A stretch of 64,000 bases of DNA from Flavobacterium sp. MC2016-06 (GTDB lineage Bacteria > Bacteroidota > Bacteroidia > Flavobacteriales > Flavobacteriaceae), in the NCBI RefSeq assembly GCF_009711165.2, contig NZ_WMID02000008.1:1-64000 (forward strand). The letters are read 5' to 3'. This document shows positions 23,179-32,596 of the stretch, one piece after another; within the stretch, counting starts at the first letter, position 1; the number at the start of each line of letters is the position of its first letter. Below the pieces are notes generated by a model. That model was not told the origin of the DNA. It saw only the letters and a list, made by a program, of their open reading frames with translations, and did no database searches. The position numbers and the translations under genes are program-made.

Positions 23179-24693
23179 ATGAGAGAGATCCATTATATAA
23201 GTACAGAAACCCTAAGTTTAGAAGCTTTACAAGAAATAATTGTGAATCAGAAATTGATTGAATTATCAGAAGAAGCAAAAGTAAATGTTCAAAAATGCCG
23301 TGATTATCTGGATAAAAAGATGGCTTCGCACTCTGAACCTATTTACGGAATTAATACTGGTTTTGGATCACTTTGTAATGTGAAGATTTCTAATGAAAAT
23401 CTTTCTAAACTTCAAGAAAACTTAGTAAAATCTCACGCGTGCGGAACAGGAGAGAAAGTTCCGTCTGAAATTGTTAAGTTGATGCTTTTGCTTAAAATTC
23501 AATCGTTAAGCTACGGACATTCGGGGATACAATTACAAACTGTAGAGCGTTTGGTAGATTTTTACAATAATGATATTTTACCCATAATATATACGCAGGG
23601 TTCACTTGGAGCTTCTGGAGATTTAGCACCTTTGGCTCATTTGTCTTTGCCTTTATTAGGTGAAGGTGAAGTTTTGTTTGAAGGAAAAAAAGTAGCTTCT
23701 AGCGAGGTTTTAAAACACTTTAACTGGGAACCAATTGTTTTAATGTCTAAAGAAGGTTTGGCATTATTAAACGGAACGCAGTTTATGAGTGCTTATGGTG
23801 CACATATTTTAATTAAAGCTTACAAATATTCGTATTTGGCTGATTTAATTGGAACTATTTCTTTGGAAGGTTTTGATGGAAGAAGCGAGCCTTTTAATGA
23901 ATTGATACATTATATACGTCCGCACAAAGGACAAATTGTAACAGCACAGCGTATCAATGAATTTTTGGAAGGAAGTGAAATTATTGCGCAGGAAAAGAAA
24001 CATGTGCAAGATCCATATTCTTTCCGCTGTATGCCACAAGTTCACGGAGCATCAAAAGATGCGATTGATTATGTTAGAAAAGTATTCAAAACAGAAATCA
24101 ATTCTGTTACCGATAATCCGAATATATTTATTGAAGCAGATGAGATTATTTCTGGTGGAAATTTCCACGGACAGCCTTTGGCTTTGGCTTTAGATTTTAT
24201 GGCGATTGCTTTGGCAGAATTAGGAAGCATTTCGGAAAGAAGAACGTATCAGTTAATTTCTGGATTACGTAATCTTCCAGCATTTTTGGTTGATAATCCG
24301 GGGTTAAATTCAGGATTAATGATTCCTCAATATACAGCAGCAAGTATTGCAAGCCAGAACAAACAATTGGCAACTCCGTCAAGTGTTGATAGTATTGTTT
24401 CGAGTAACGGACAGGAAGATCACGTAAGCATGGGTGCAAACGGAGCTACAAAAGCATTGCGTGTTATGGATAATTTAGAGCGTATTCTGGCTATCGAATT
24501 ATTAAATGCTTCGCAGGCAATTGCGTATAGAGAACCTCTAAAATCAAGCGACTTTATCGAGATGTTTTTAAGCAGTTATAGAGAAGTTGTTCCTCTGGTA
24601 AAAGAAGATAGAATCTTGCATTATGATATTGAGCAAACCGTGTCATTCTTAGATAGTTTCCAAATTGAAAACGATTTATTAACAATGGCTTAA
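23179..24693 (+). CDS. hutH: Histidine ammonia-lyase
   Basis: Converts histidine to urocanate and ammonia. The self-formed MIO cofactor comes from Ala145-Ser146-Gly147 in GSLGASGDLAPLAHL. Other family landmarks are YGINTGFGSL near 56-65, NGTQFMSAYGA and the SVTDNPNIF segment. It is 504 residues, the usual size. No hutU, hutI or hutG lies beside it, so the pathway is dispersed or the enzyme serves another role. The PAL/TAL alternatives are less likely given overall similarity to HutH, but substrate choice is not proven. Confidence 0.9.
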   Translation: MREIHYISTETLSLEALQEIIVNQKLIELSEEAKVNVQKCRDYLDKKMASHSEPIYGINTGFGSLCNVKISNENLSKLQENLVKSHACGTGEKVPSEIVKLMLLLKIQSLSYGHSGIQLQTVERLVDFYNNDILPIIYTQGSLGASGDLAPLAHLSLPLLGEGEVLFEGKKVASSEVLKHFNWEPIVLMSKEGLALLNGTQFMSAYGAHILIKAYKYSYLADLIGTISLEGFDGRSEPFNELIHYIRPHKGQIVTAQRINEFLEGSEIIAQEKKHVQDPYSFRCMPQVHGASKDAIDYVRKVFKTEINSVTDNPNIFIEADEIISGGNFHGQPLALALDFMAIALAELGSISERRTYQLISGLRNLPAFLVDNPGLNSGLMIPQYTAASIASQNKQLATPSSVDSIVSSNGQEDHVSMGANGATKALRVMDNLERILAIELLNASQAIAYREPLKSSDFIEMFLSSYREVVPLVKEDRILHYDIEQTVSFLDSFQIENDLLTMA

Positions 24694-24695
24694 CA

Positions 24696-24722
24696 TTGAA
24701 AAGTATTAATGAAGTAATTTTG
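24696..24722 (+). promoter_or_regulatory. Promoter for the DUF47-PiT pair
   Basis: TTG at 24696-24698 and TAATTTTG at 24715-24722 (TAnnTTTG) with 16 bases between, slightly short of the usual spacing. The start codon follows about 20 bases later. It begins just after the hutH stop codon, suggesting the phosphate genes are independent of hutH. Confidence 0.5.
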
Positions 24723-24741
24723 CACTATCAAAAATATAAAA

Positions 24742-25386
24742 ATGTCAATAAACAGTATTTTCCAATTTTTAGTGCCGAAAGACAAGAAATTCTTTCCACT
24801 TTTTGAAGAAGCTTCAAGCAATTTAATTGAATTAGCTTCTAACTTACATGAAGCTGTAAATCTTCCATTAAAAGAAAGAGAAGTTCTTTTTCAAAAAATT
24901 GATGAATTAGAGCAAAGAGGAGAAGACATTACACGTCAGACCAATTTAGAATTGAGCAGAAACTTTATCACTCCGTTTGACAGAGAAGATATACATACTT
25001 TAATTACTTCTATTGACAATGTTGCAGATTACCTTCACGGTGCTGCAAGTAGAATGAGATTATACCAAGTTGATAAGATTACAAAATCTATCAGAAAAAT
25101 GACAGAAATCAATCTTGAGGCTTGTCAAAACATTGATAGTGCCGTAAAAGAGTTGAGCAACTTAAAAAACATGAACATTATTAAAGAAGCTTGTGCTAGA
25201 ATTAATAAACTAGAAAACAAGTCTGATAACGTTTACAATAAAGCAGTTTTTGAAATTTTTGAAAACGAAACAGATGCTAAAAACATTATTAAATATAAAG
25301 AAGTTTTATCTGTTTTAGAATCAGCTACAGACAAATGTAAGAGTGTTGCAAACATTCTAGAATCTATTTCTGTAAAACATTCTTAA
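24742..25386 (+). CDS. DUF47 family PhoU-like protein, Pit accessory protein
   Basis: A 214-residue all-helical protein of the PhoU-like DUF47 family. The E-rich repeat LFQKIDELEQRGEDITRQTN and the later ARINKLENKSDNVYNKAV repeat are the metal-binding E/D-x-x-x-D type motifs of PhoU folds. Members coupled to PiT transporters are thought to regulate phosphate uptake. It lies 32 bp upstream of the PiT gene, so the two form an operon. It has no membrane segment. Confidence 0.9.
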   Translation: MSINSIFQFLVPKDKKFFPLFEEASSNLIELASNLHEAVNLPLKEREVLFQKIDELEQRGEDITRQTNLELSRNFITPFDREDIHTLITSIDNVADYLHGAASRMRLYQVDKITKSIRKMTEINLEACQNIDSAVKELSNLKNMNIIKEACARINKLENKSDNVYNKAVFEIFENETDAKNIIKYKEVLSVLESATDKCKSVANILESISVKHS

Positions 25387-25418
25387 ATTCAATTTATTTC
25401 ATTCTGAAGTTATAATTT

Positions 25419-26750
25419 ATGACGCTACTTATAATTATTATAGTATTAGCTTTAATTTTTGATTACATCAATGGTTTTCATGATGCGGCAAATGCTATTG
25501 CTACAGTTGTTGCCACAAAGGTATTAACGCCTTTTCAGGCCGTACTTTGGGCAGCATTTTTTAACTTTCTAGCTTATTGGGTTTTCGGATTTGGTGTTGC
25601 AGATACTGTTGCTAAAACAGCGCATACTATGGAGATTAACCTAGTTGTAATTCTAGCAGGTGTTATTGCAGCAATTTGTTGGAATTTATTGACTTGGTGG
25701 CTTGGAATTCCTTCAAGTTCTTCACATACTTTAATTGGTGGTTTTGCTGGTGCGGCTGTGGCTCATGCTATTGCAGTACACGGTTTTTCTGGTTATGCTG
25801 GTGCAGATGGAACTACTCATTATTGGTATGAAATCGTAAGCTGGTACAAGGCAGGTAAAGACGGCGGTATGCCATCGGGAGTTATTATCATTATTGCCTT
25901 TATTGTTTTAGCGCCTTTATTGGGAGCATTTGCTTCTTATCTAATATCAATTTGGTTATTAAATGCTTCACGTAAAAGTTATGGTCCAAAAATATTTACT
26001 GTAGCTTTAATGATTGCAACCATTTGGCTTGTTTGTACTTTAATGGTTCCTTATTCTGAGATTGAAAAACCTCGTTTTGATTCTCATTTTTGGAGTGTAG
26101 CTTTTGATCCGCACAATATTAAATGGTTTTTAGTTGCTTTTATTATCTTAACGGTGAGTCTTTTCTGTTTGATATTTAGTAGTTTAAATCTTCATCAAGC
26201 GGATGCTGCGTTGAAAAAAATGCAATTAGTATCTTCTGCTGCATTTAGTTTAGGACACGGAGGAAATGATTCGCAAAAAGTAATGGGTATTATTGCTGCA
26301 GCAGTAGCGGTTTATATCAATACAAATCCAGGTGTTCATATGTCATCTTGGTTAGATGTTGTTTTACCAAATGATGATTTAGGAGTAAAAGGTGTAATGC
26401 CTTCTTGGATTCCTTTAGCTTGTTATTCTGCGATTGCAGCCGGAACTTTGAGTGGCGGTTGGAAAATCGTAAAAACAATGGGTTCTAAAATTACAAAAGT
26501 AAGTTCGTTTGAAGGTGTTGCTGCTGAAACTGCAGGAGCTTTGACATTATATTTTACAGAACACTTAAAAATTCCAGTAAGTACAACACATACTATTACA
26601 GGTTCTATCATCGGGGTTGGATTAACAAAACGTGTATCTGCTGTTCGTTGGGGAGTAACTGTAAGTTTAATTTGGGCTTGGATATTAACGATTCCTATTT
26701 CGGCCATTTTAGCAGGTTTAGTGTATTTTGTATTAAGTATTTTTCTTTAA
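25419..26750 (+). CDS. PiT family inorganic phosphate transporter
   Basis: A 443-residue inner-membrane carrier that couples phosphate uptake to a cation gradient. The two PiT signature repeats are visible as DYINGFHDAANAIATVVAT near the N-terminus and SLGHGGNDSQKVMG in the second half. Also present are the WLGIPSSSSHTLIGGFAGAAVA and KIPVSTTHTITGSIIGVG loops. About ten hydrophobic segments alternate with short loops, including a longer one near 125-150. A strong terminator follows, closing the operon. Confidence 0.93.
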   Translation: MTLLIIIIVLALIFDYINGFHDAANAIATVVATKVLTPFQAVLWAAFFNFLAYWVFGFGVADTVAKTAHTMEINLVVILAGVIAAICWNLLTWWLGIPSSSSHTLIGGFAGAAVAHAIAVHGFSGYAGADGTTHYWYEIVSWYKAGKDGGMPSGVIIIIAFIVLAPLLGAFASYLISIWLLNASRKSYGPKIFTVALMIATIWLVCTLMVPYSEIEKPRFDSHFWSVAFDPHNIKWFLVAFIILTVSLFCLIFSSLNLHQADAALKKMQLVSSAAFSLGHGGNDSQKVMGIIAAAVAVYINTNPGVHMSSWLDVVLPNDDLGVKGVMPSWIPLACYSAIAAGTLSGGWKIVKTMGSKITKVSSFEGVAAETAGALTLYFTEHLKIPVSTTHTITGSIIGVGLTKRVSAVRWGVTVSLIWAWILTIPISAILAGLVYFVLSIFL

Positions 26751-26800
26751 AATATGATTTTTATAAAATGTATAAATTTTAATTGCGTTTTAACGACATA

Positions 26801-26840
26801 AAAAAAAAGCTAGTTTCTTAATTTGAAACTAGCTTTTTTT
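26801..26840 (+). terminator. Intrinsic terminator after the PiT gene
   Basis: The stem GCTAGTTTC (26809-26817) pairs with GAAACTAGC (26825-26833), flanked by an A-run before and a T-run after, giving a long symmetrical terminator. Confidence 0.9.
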
Positions 26841-26977
26841 ATTAAGAATTTATTTTAAAATTGTCTTTAAATGAAAGTTTAAGAATTTTTACAGGCACTT
26901 TGTGTAATTCTGTAAATTGACCTTTGCAAAATTATTGAAATTAATCAATGATGGTAAAAAGTATGAAATTAAATTAA

Positions 26978-27610
26978 ATGAAATCGATTTTTGAAAAGCC
27001 GCTTATTTTAAATGGGGAAGAAGAAAATGTAGTTTTAGTTTATTCAAAATATATAATTGGTAATATTAAAAAAGAAATTGCCGATCTAAGTATTGAAGGA
27101 ATAGATAAAGATTTATTAAATCCTTCACGTTTTGAGTCTATTGTGAAAATTAAAGAAGTTTTTGGATACAAGTTTAAGCCCGGAAGTGATTCTCATATTA
27201 CGTTTGGGGTGAAAAATGTTACTGGAGTAAGTTACAAAACTATTGGTTTTAAAGATGCCGAAACAACAAAACAGGCTGAAATAACACTACTTGAACATTT
27301 TGAGAAATTAGGTTTTAAACGAAAAGAAAAACAGTTTACTCGAATAGAGTCGGCAATGATGCCTTTTATAACTACATTGTTTATTGGTATTGCAGGAGGC
27401 ATGCTTACTTGGTTTTCGTTTATGTGCCAGAAATACGATTCTGTACAGATTAGAACGTATAATTGGTGTTTTAATATACTTATAAGAGTATGTCGTAATG
27501 TTGGATATATTCCTTTTTTGATCACTACAACTATACTTTTAACAGTGTCTCTATTATGGCTGTTTAAAAGAATTTTAAAGCCACCTTATCAGATTAGTGC
27601 GATAAGATAA
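26978..27610 (+). CDS. Hypothetical protein with two C-terminal membrane segments
   Basis: A 210-residue protein with a soluble N-terminal half of about 125 residues and two hydrophobic segments (about 128-148 and 176-195), ending in a short basic tail. I recognise no family. It is flanked by terminators on both sides, so it is transcribed alone. The frame is well used across its length and its codons look like those of neighbouring genes, which supports a real gene. Confidence 0.65.
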   Translation: MKSIFEKPLILNGEEENVVLVYSKYIIGNIKKEIADLSIEGIDKDLLNPSRFESIVKIKEVFGYKFKPGSDSHITFGVKNVTGVSYKTIGFKDAETTKQAEITLLEHFEKLGFKRKEKQFTRIESAMMPFITTLFIGIAGGMLTWFSFMCQKYDSVQIRTYNWCFNILIRVCRNVGYIPFLITTTILLTVSLLWLFKRILKPPYQISAIR

Positions 27611-27615
27611 ATTAT

Positions 27616-27659
27616 AAAACAAAACAGCTGGTTTCATTTGAAACCAGCTGTTTTGTTTT
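27616..27659. terminator. 20-bp perfect hairpin between convergent genes
   Basis: Arms 27616-27635 and 27640-27659 are perfect reverse complements (core AACAGCTGGTTTC) with A and T runs at the ends. It serves both the 210-residue protein gene and the DUF421 gene. Confidence 0.9.
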
Positions 27660-27669
27660 TAGGCTAAAG

Positions 27670-28185
27670 TTATTTTCTTAAATTCTTATGATTGTGTTTT
27701 CGTTTATAATGTGTTTGCTTTAGTTCTTTTTTATTTTGAGAAATAACACTTATAGTGCCGTCAATTTCTAACATACAAAGCTTTACATCAGTAAAATGTT
27801 CTAAACCATGCTCACGCATAGCTTCTTTTAATTCGTCGTTAGAAATGTCTAATTTGCTTAATGATTTAAAATCTAATTTTCCGTCGTGAATTAAAATTTC
27901 AGGTTTATCTAATAATAAATCGTTAAGTGCTTTGTATTTATGAGTCAGTTTTTTAATTATAAAGTTGATTACAAATAAAGCCAAAGCAGCAACCAGACCT
28001 CCCCAAAGACTGGTGTCTGGACCAACCATCGCATTTTGAACAGAATTACTAATCAATAAAATTAGAATAATATCTGCTGTATTTAATTGCGAAAGTTCTT
28101 TTTTGCCAAAAAGGCGCAGGGCAATTGTCATAAAAAAATAGACAGCCAAGCTTCTGCAGATAATATCAAGATAAGGGTAAAGCAT
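27670..28185 (-). CDS. DUF421 membrane protein (YetF family)
   Basis: About 171 residues, starting MLYPYLDIICRSLAVYF. Three hydrophobic segments are followed by the cytosolic DUF421 domain with the KPEILIHDGKLDF, ISNDELKEAMREHG and LCMLEIDGTISVI segments typical of YetF-like proteins. The biochemical function is unknown. A longer frame reaching back to 28239 reads through a dispersed palindrome (28211-28241), so I reject that upstream start. It ends in a Lys/His-rich tail. Confidence 0.85.
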   Translation of the reverse strand: MLYPYLDIICRSLAVYFFMTIALRLFGKKELSQLNTADIILILLISNSVQNAMVGPDTSLWGGLVAALALFVINFIIKKLTHKYKALNDLLLDKPEILIHDGKLDFKSLSKLDISNDELKEAMREHGLEHFTDVKLCMLEIDGTISVISQNKKELKQTHYKRKHNHKNLRK

Positions 28186-28210
28186 ATTTTTTATTTTAAA
28201 GGTAAAAAAA

Positions 28211-28241
28211 AACTTTGTCAAAGTTTTAAACTTTGACAAAG
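28211..28241. repeat. AACTTTGTCAAAG inverted repeat upstream of the DUF421 gene
   Basis: AACTTTGTCAAAG and CTTTGACAAAG flank a short spacer. Same family as 6863-6896 and 18894-18927. It lies 26 bp upstream of the chosen DUF421 start. Confidence 0.85.
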
Positions 28242-28283
28242 CTGCTAAATTATTTGTATGTTATTAAGTTTAGATGAACTTAA

Positions 28284-29654
28284 TTATACTAGTTTAAAAT
28301 TCTTTTCGATTGCTCTAATCATTTCGCCAGCAATATCTTTGTTTGTTGCGCCTTCAATTCCTTCAAGACCTGGAGAAGAGTTTACTTCTAATAATAAAGG
28401 TCCTTTTGAAGAACGAATAATATCTACACCAGCCACTTTTAAATCCATTGCCTTTGCTGCTTTTATAGCTATTTTTTTCTCTTCGGCAGTTACTTTTATT
28501 ACAGATGCAGTTCCGCCAAGGTGAATGTTTGCTCTAAATTCGCCTGGCATTGCTTCACGCTGAATTGCTGCTACAACTTTTCCGTCGATTACAAAACAGC
28601 GAATGTCTTTTCCGTTTGCCTCTTTAATGAATTCTTGAACTAATATATTAGCATTTAAGCTTTTGAAAGCATTAATAACACTTTCTGCTGCTTTTTTAGT
28701 TTCGGCCAAAACAACACCTTTTCCTTGTGTTCCTTCTAATAATTTTACGATTAACGGCGAACCTCCAACCATTTTAATCAAATTGTCTGTATCTAACGGA
28801 GAATTGGCAAAACCTGTTGTTGGAATATCAACACCGCTGTTTAGTAACAATTGAAGTGAGTACAGTTTGTCTCGTGATTGAGTTATGGCTGTAGAAGAAT
28901 TTAAAACAAAAACCTTTAAAGCTTCAAACTGACGCGTTAATGCGCAGCCGTAAAAGGTAATGCTTGGTCTAATACGAGGAATAATAGCATCAAATTCATT
29001 TAGAATTTTTCCGCCTCTATAATGAATTTCTGGAGTCTTTGCATCCAATTTCATATAACATTCTTTGATGTTCAAAAAATGCATTTCGTGGCCGCGCATT
29101 TCACCGGCCTCCATAATTCTTTTATTACTGTATAATTCAGGATTACTGGCCAAAAGTCCGATTCTTAAACCAGAAGTAGCTTTTTCTGAATTTTGATATA
29201 ATTCTTTTAATGACTCAGGAGTTGGCTGTCCCAGCATGTATTTTTCTTCAGGATCAACCAAAACACGTCCGCTCATTGCTTCACGTCCTAAAAGCATTCT
29301 AAAACCCATCGAATCTCGATTGGTTAACGTCATTTCTATAGGCCATTTTACATCACCAATTTTTAGGTTGGTCTGAATTACATAACGATGTTCTCTAAAA
29401 CCACTTGAGCTTTTTACAATTCTTTTGTCAACCAGTGGTGCTTCGCAATGTATGATGGTTTTAATATTATTTTGAATTGGATTGATATCAAATTTTACCC
29501 AATTGGCATCATTTTTAATAAAAGGAGCTATGTTTATAGCGTGCAATGCCGAAGTTTTGGCCCCAGAATCTACACGAGCTTTAATCGTTGGGATTCCTAG
29601 TTCTGGAAATGAGCACCATTCTTCGCTGCCTAAAATGACTTTGTTTTGAAGCAT
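28284..29654 (-). CDS. Retropepsin-like protease domain fused to RimK ATP-grasp ligase
   Basis: A 456-residue two-domain protein. Residues 1-145 match the putative ATP-dependent zinc protease / RimB family, an aspartic-protease-like fold: [14 protein letters not shown] holds the likely catalytic Asp29, and [16 protein letters not shown] is the second motif. Residues about 160-456 are RimK-type ATP-grasp, with the nucleotide loop [16 protein letters not shown], the [19 protein letters not shown] segment and the [28 protein letters not shown]g-binding end. RimK adds glutamate residues to ribosomal protein S6. In Pseudomonas rimB and rimK are separate neighbouring genes; here one chain carries both. 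The S6 substrate is inferred. Confidence 0.9.
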   Translation of the reverse strand: MLQNKVILGSEEWCSFPELGIPTIKARVDSGAKTSALHAINIAPFIKNDANWVKFDINPIQNNIKTIIHCEAPLVDKRIVKSSSGFREHRYVIQTNLKIGDVKWPIEMTLTNRDSMGFRMLLGREAMSGRVLVDPEEKYMLGQPTPESLKELYQNSEKATSGLRIGLLASNPELYSNKRIMEAGEMRGHEMHFLNIKECYMKLDAKTPEIHYRGGKILNEFDAIIPRIRPSITFYGCALTRQFEALKVFVLNSSTAITQSRDKLYSLQLLLNSGVDIPTTGFANSPLDTDNLIKMVGGSPLIVKLLEGTQGKGVVLAETKKAAESVINAFKSLNANILVQEFIKEANGKDIRCFVIDGKVVAAIQREAMPGEFRANIHLGGTASVIKVTAEEKKIAIKAAKAMDLKVAGVDIIRSSKGPLLLEVNSSPGLEGIEGATNKDIAGEMIRAIEKNFKLV

Positions 29655-29734
29655 ATATTGTTTTAATTATAGAATTTAATATTCAAAAATAGCTATTTGC
29701 TTTTACTAAAGGTAGTAATTTATATAAAAAAAAT

Positions 29735-29763
29735 ACCCGTTATGTTATAAAAACGTAACGGGT
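29735..29763 (-). terminator. Intrinsic terminator after clpC
   Basis: ACCCGTTA (29735-29742) pairs with TAACGGGT (29756-29763), and on the minus strand the stem is followed by a T-run. Confidence 0.8.
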
Positions 29764-29792
29764 TTGTTATCCTTGTTAAAAATAAAACTGTT

Positions 29793-32339
29793 TTACAGAT
29801 TTGTAGGCTCTTCGGCTTTGTGTATTTCTACAGAAAGCTCTTGAGAATCATCTTTTAAATCCATTAAGATTTCATCACCAGAATGTATTTTTGATGTAAT
29901 GATTTCTTCTGCTAATAAATCTTCAACATATTTCTGAATGGCTCTTTTTAGAGGTCTTGCTCCAAATTGTTTATCAAAACCTTTGTCAGCGATAAATGCT
30001 TTCGCTTTATCAGTAAGGTTTAGTTTATAACCTAATTCAGCAATACGAGAATATAGTTTTTTAAGTTCGATTTCAATAATTAAATCAATATCGCCTTTTT
30101 CTAAACTGTTAAATACAATTACATCATCAATTCTGTTTAAGAATTCAGGAGCAAAAGTTTTTTTCAATGCGTTTTCGATAATGCTTTTTGAGTTATCATC
30201 GGCTTGAGCCACTTTTGCAGCAGTTCCAAATCCTACACCTTGTCCGAAATCTTTCAATTGACGTGCACCAACGTTAGATGTCATGATAATGATTGTGTTT
30301 TTAAAGTCAATTTTACGACCTAAACTATCTGTCAAATATCCGTCATCTAAAACTTGAAGCATCATATTGAATACATCTGGGTGCGCTTTTTCGATCTCAT
30401 CTAACAGCACAACACAATATGGTTTTCTGCGTACTTTTTCAGTTAATTGTCCACCTTCTTCGTAACCAACGTATCCCGGAGGCGCTCCAACTAAACGAGA
30501 GATAGCAAATTTCTCCATGTATTCACTCATGTCAATACGAACTAAAGCATCTTCTGAGTCGAATAATTCTTTTGCTAAAACTTTAGCTAATTGTGTTTTA
30601 CCAACTCCAGTCTGACCTAAGAAAATAAACGAACCAATTGGTTTGTTAGGATCTTTAAGACCAGCTCTATTACGTTGTATAGAACGTGCAATTTTAAGAA
30701 CTGCTTCGTTTTGACCAATTACTTTGTTCTGAATTAATTCAGGTAATTTTGCCAATTTATTGCTTTCTGTTTGTGCAATTCTGTTTACAGGAATTCCAGT
30801 CATCATAGAAACAACATCGGCTACATTATCTTCTGTAACTTCAATACGGTTGTTTTTAGAATCTTCTTCCCATTGTTCTTGCGCAACAGCTAGATCTTTT
30901 TCGATACGTTTTTCGTCATCGCGAAGTTTAGCAGCTTCTTCATATTTTTGTTTTTTAACAACCATATTTTTAAGCTCACGCACTTCTTCTAACTGACGTT
31001 CTAAATCTAAAATTTGTTTTGGAACATCAATATTTGTAATGTGTACACGAGAACCAGCTTCGTCAAGTGCATCAATAGCTTTGTCTGGTAAAAAACGCTC
31101 AGACATATATCTGTTTGTTAATTTTACACAAGCTTCAATTGCTTCTTGAGTATAGGTTACGTTATGATGATCTTCGTATTTGTCTTTTACGTTATTCAAA
31201 ATTGCAATCGTTTCTTCAACAGAAGTTGGTTCAACAATTACTTTTTGGAAACGTCTTTCTAAAGCTCCATCTTTTTCAATATATTGTCTGTACTCGTCAA
31301 GAGTTGTTGCTCCAATACATTGGATTTCACCTCTTGCTAAAGCAGGTTTGAACATGTTTGATGCATCTAGAGAGCCAGTTGCGCCACCAGCACCTACAAT
31401 AGTATGAATTTCATCAATAAAAAGAATAATATCGTCATTTTTTTCAAGCTCGTTCATTACAGCTTTCATTCTTTCTTCAAACTGGCCGCGGTATTTTGTT
31501 CCAGCTACTAAACTAGCAAGATCAAGAGTTACAACACGTTTGTGAAAAAGAATACGAGATACTTTTTTCTGAATAATACGTAAAGCTAAGCCTTCTGCAA
31601 TAGCAGATTTACCAACACCTGGTTCTCCTATAAGAAGCGGGTTGTTCTTTTTTCTACGGCTTAGAATTTGAGAGACACGTTCAATTTCTTTTTCGCGTCC
31701 TACTACAGGGTCAAGTTTTCCTTCTTCCGCCATTTCTGTTAAATCTCTCCCAAAATTATCTAAAACAGGAGTCTTCGATTTTTTGTTTGACTTATTGGCT
31801 GGATTATTAAAACTACTTTCTTTAAGACTGTCATCTTGTCCTGAATCGTCATTATACGATTCGTTTCTTGGCAAGTTTTCTAAGAATTCTTCTTCGTTTG
31901 GCGTCATGTTTAAATATTGTTCTTTAGCTATGTCATAATCTATTTTTAGTTTATTCAACAGCTTGGTTGTTGGATCATTTTCGTTTCGCAAGATGCATAG
32001 AAGCAAGTGTGCGGTGCTAATTGATGAGCTTTGAAATACTTTAGCTTCAAGAAAAGTGGTCTTCAGGGCTCTCTCGGCCTGTCGGGTAAGATGAAGATTC
32101 TTCTTTTCGGCATTTACTTCAACGCCCAGATTAGCAGGGCTAAGTACTTCTACTTTTCTGCGTAAATGGTCTAAATCGACTGCAAGGTTATTAAGTATAT
32201 GAATAGCTTTTCCGTTACCATCTCTTAAAATGCCCAGCATTAGATGTTCAGTACCAATAAAGTCGTGGCCTAAGCGCAAGGCTTCCTCTTTACTGTAGGT
32301 AATAACATCTTTTACTCTTGGTGAAAAATTATCATCCAT
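29793..32339 (-). CDS. clpC: Clp protease ATP-binding subunit ClpC
   Basis: An 848-residue AAA+ unfoldase that feeds substrates to ClpP. It has the two-repeat Clp N-domain (1-145), the first AAA module with Walker A GEPGVGKSA (238-246), a middle region with a UVR-like motif (VVKKQKYEEAAKLRDDEKRIEKDL), and the second AAA module with GQTGVGKTQ near 580. The short middle domain and UVR motif mark ClpC rather than ClpB. It is divergent from gyrA and followed by its own terminator. Its usual adaptors are not in this window. Confidence 0.95.
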   Translation of the reverse strand: MDDNFSPRVKDVITYSKEEALRLGHDFIGTEHLMLGILRDGNGKAIHILNNLAVDLDHLRRKVEVLSPANLGVEVNAEKKNLHLTRQAERALKTTFLEAKVFQSSSISTAHLLLCILRNENDPTTKLLNKLKIDYDIAKEQYLNMTPNEEEFLENLPRNESYNDDSGQDDSLKESSFNNPANKSNKKSKTPVLDNFGRDLTEMAEEGKLDPVVGREKEIERVSQILSRRKKNNPLLIGEPGVGKSAIAEGLALRIIQKKVSRILFHKRVVTLDLASLVAGTKYRGQFEERMKAVMNELEKNDDIILFIDEIHTIVGAGGATGSLDASNMFKPALARGEIQCIGATTLDEYRQYIEKDGALERRFQKVIVEPTSVEETIAILNNVKDKYEDHHNVTYTQEAIEACVKLTNRYMSERFLPDKAIDALDEAGSRVHITNIDVPKQILDLERQLEEVRELKNMVVKKQKYEEAAKLRDDEKRIEKDLAVAQEQWEEDSKNNRIEVTEDNVADVVSMMTGIPVNRIAQTESNKLAKLPELIQNKVIGQNEAVLKIARSIQRNRAGLKDPNKPIGSFIFLGQTGVGKTQLAKVLAKELFDSEDALVRIDMSEYMEKFAISRLVGAPPGYVGYEEGGQLTEKVRRKPYCVVLLDEIEKAHPDVFNMMLQVLDDGYLTDSLGRKIDFKNTIIIMTSNVGARQLKDFGQGVGFGTAAKVAQADDNSKSIIENALKKTFAPEFLNRIDDVIVFNSLEKGDIDLIIEIELKKLYSRIAELGYKLNLTDKAKAFIADKGFDKQFGARPLKRAIQKYVEDLLAEEIITSKIHSGDEILMDLKDDSQELSVEIHKAEEPTNL

Positions 32340-32596
32340 AATATATAATTGGTATTGTAAATTTAGTGAATTACAGTTTGAAAAACAAAAACCGTACCCT
32401 TCGAGATCTCCTGACAGCTAATAGACAAAAAAAATAGCAATAAAAGAGTTAAAAAACGCTTAATTTATTAACTAAAAGCAGAAATAAAGTTGTTAATAAA
32501 TCATTGAAATAAGTGTAAGTAAATAGCTGAAAAAATTCCAAAAAAACGTATCTTGGCACGCTTTGAAACTAATATAATTTTTTAATATAACAACTT

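Noticed and set aside
28186..28239. Upstream N-terminal extension of the DUF421 protein
   Set aside because: The added residues come from the AACTTTGTCAAAG repeat, and the hydrophobic family start is the later ATG.
32553..32570. Sigma-54-like promoter TTGGCACG upstream of gyrA
   Set aside because: The -24-like half is good, but the required GC at the -12 position is absent (GAAA instead), and gyrA is an unlikely sigma-54 target.
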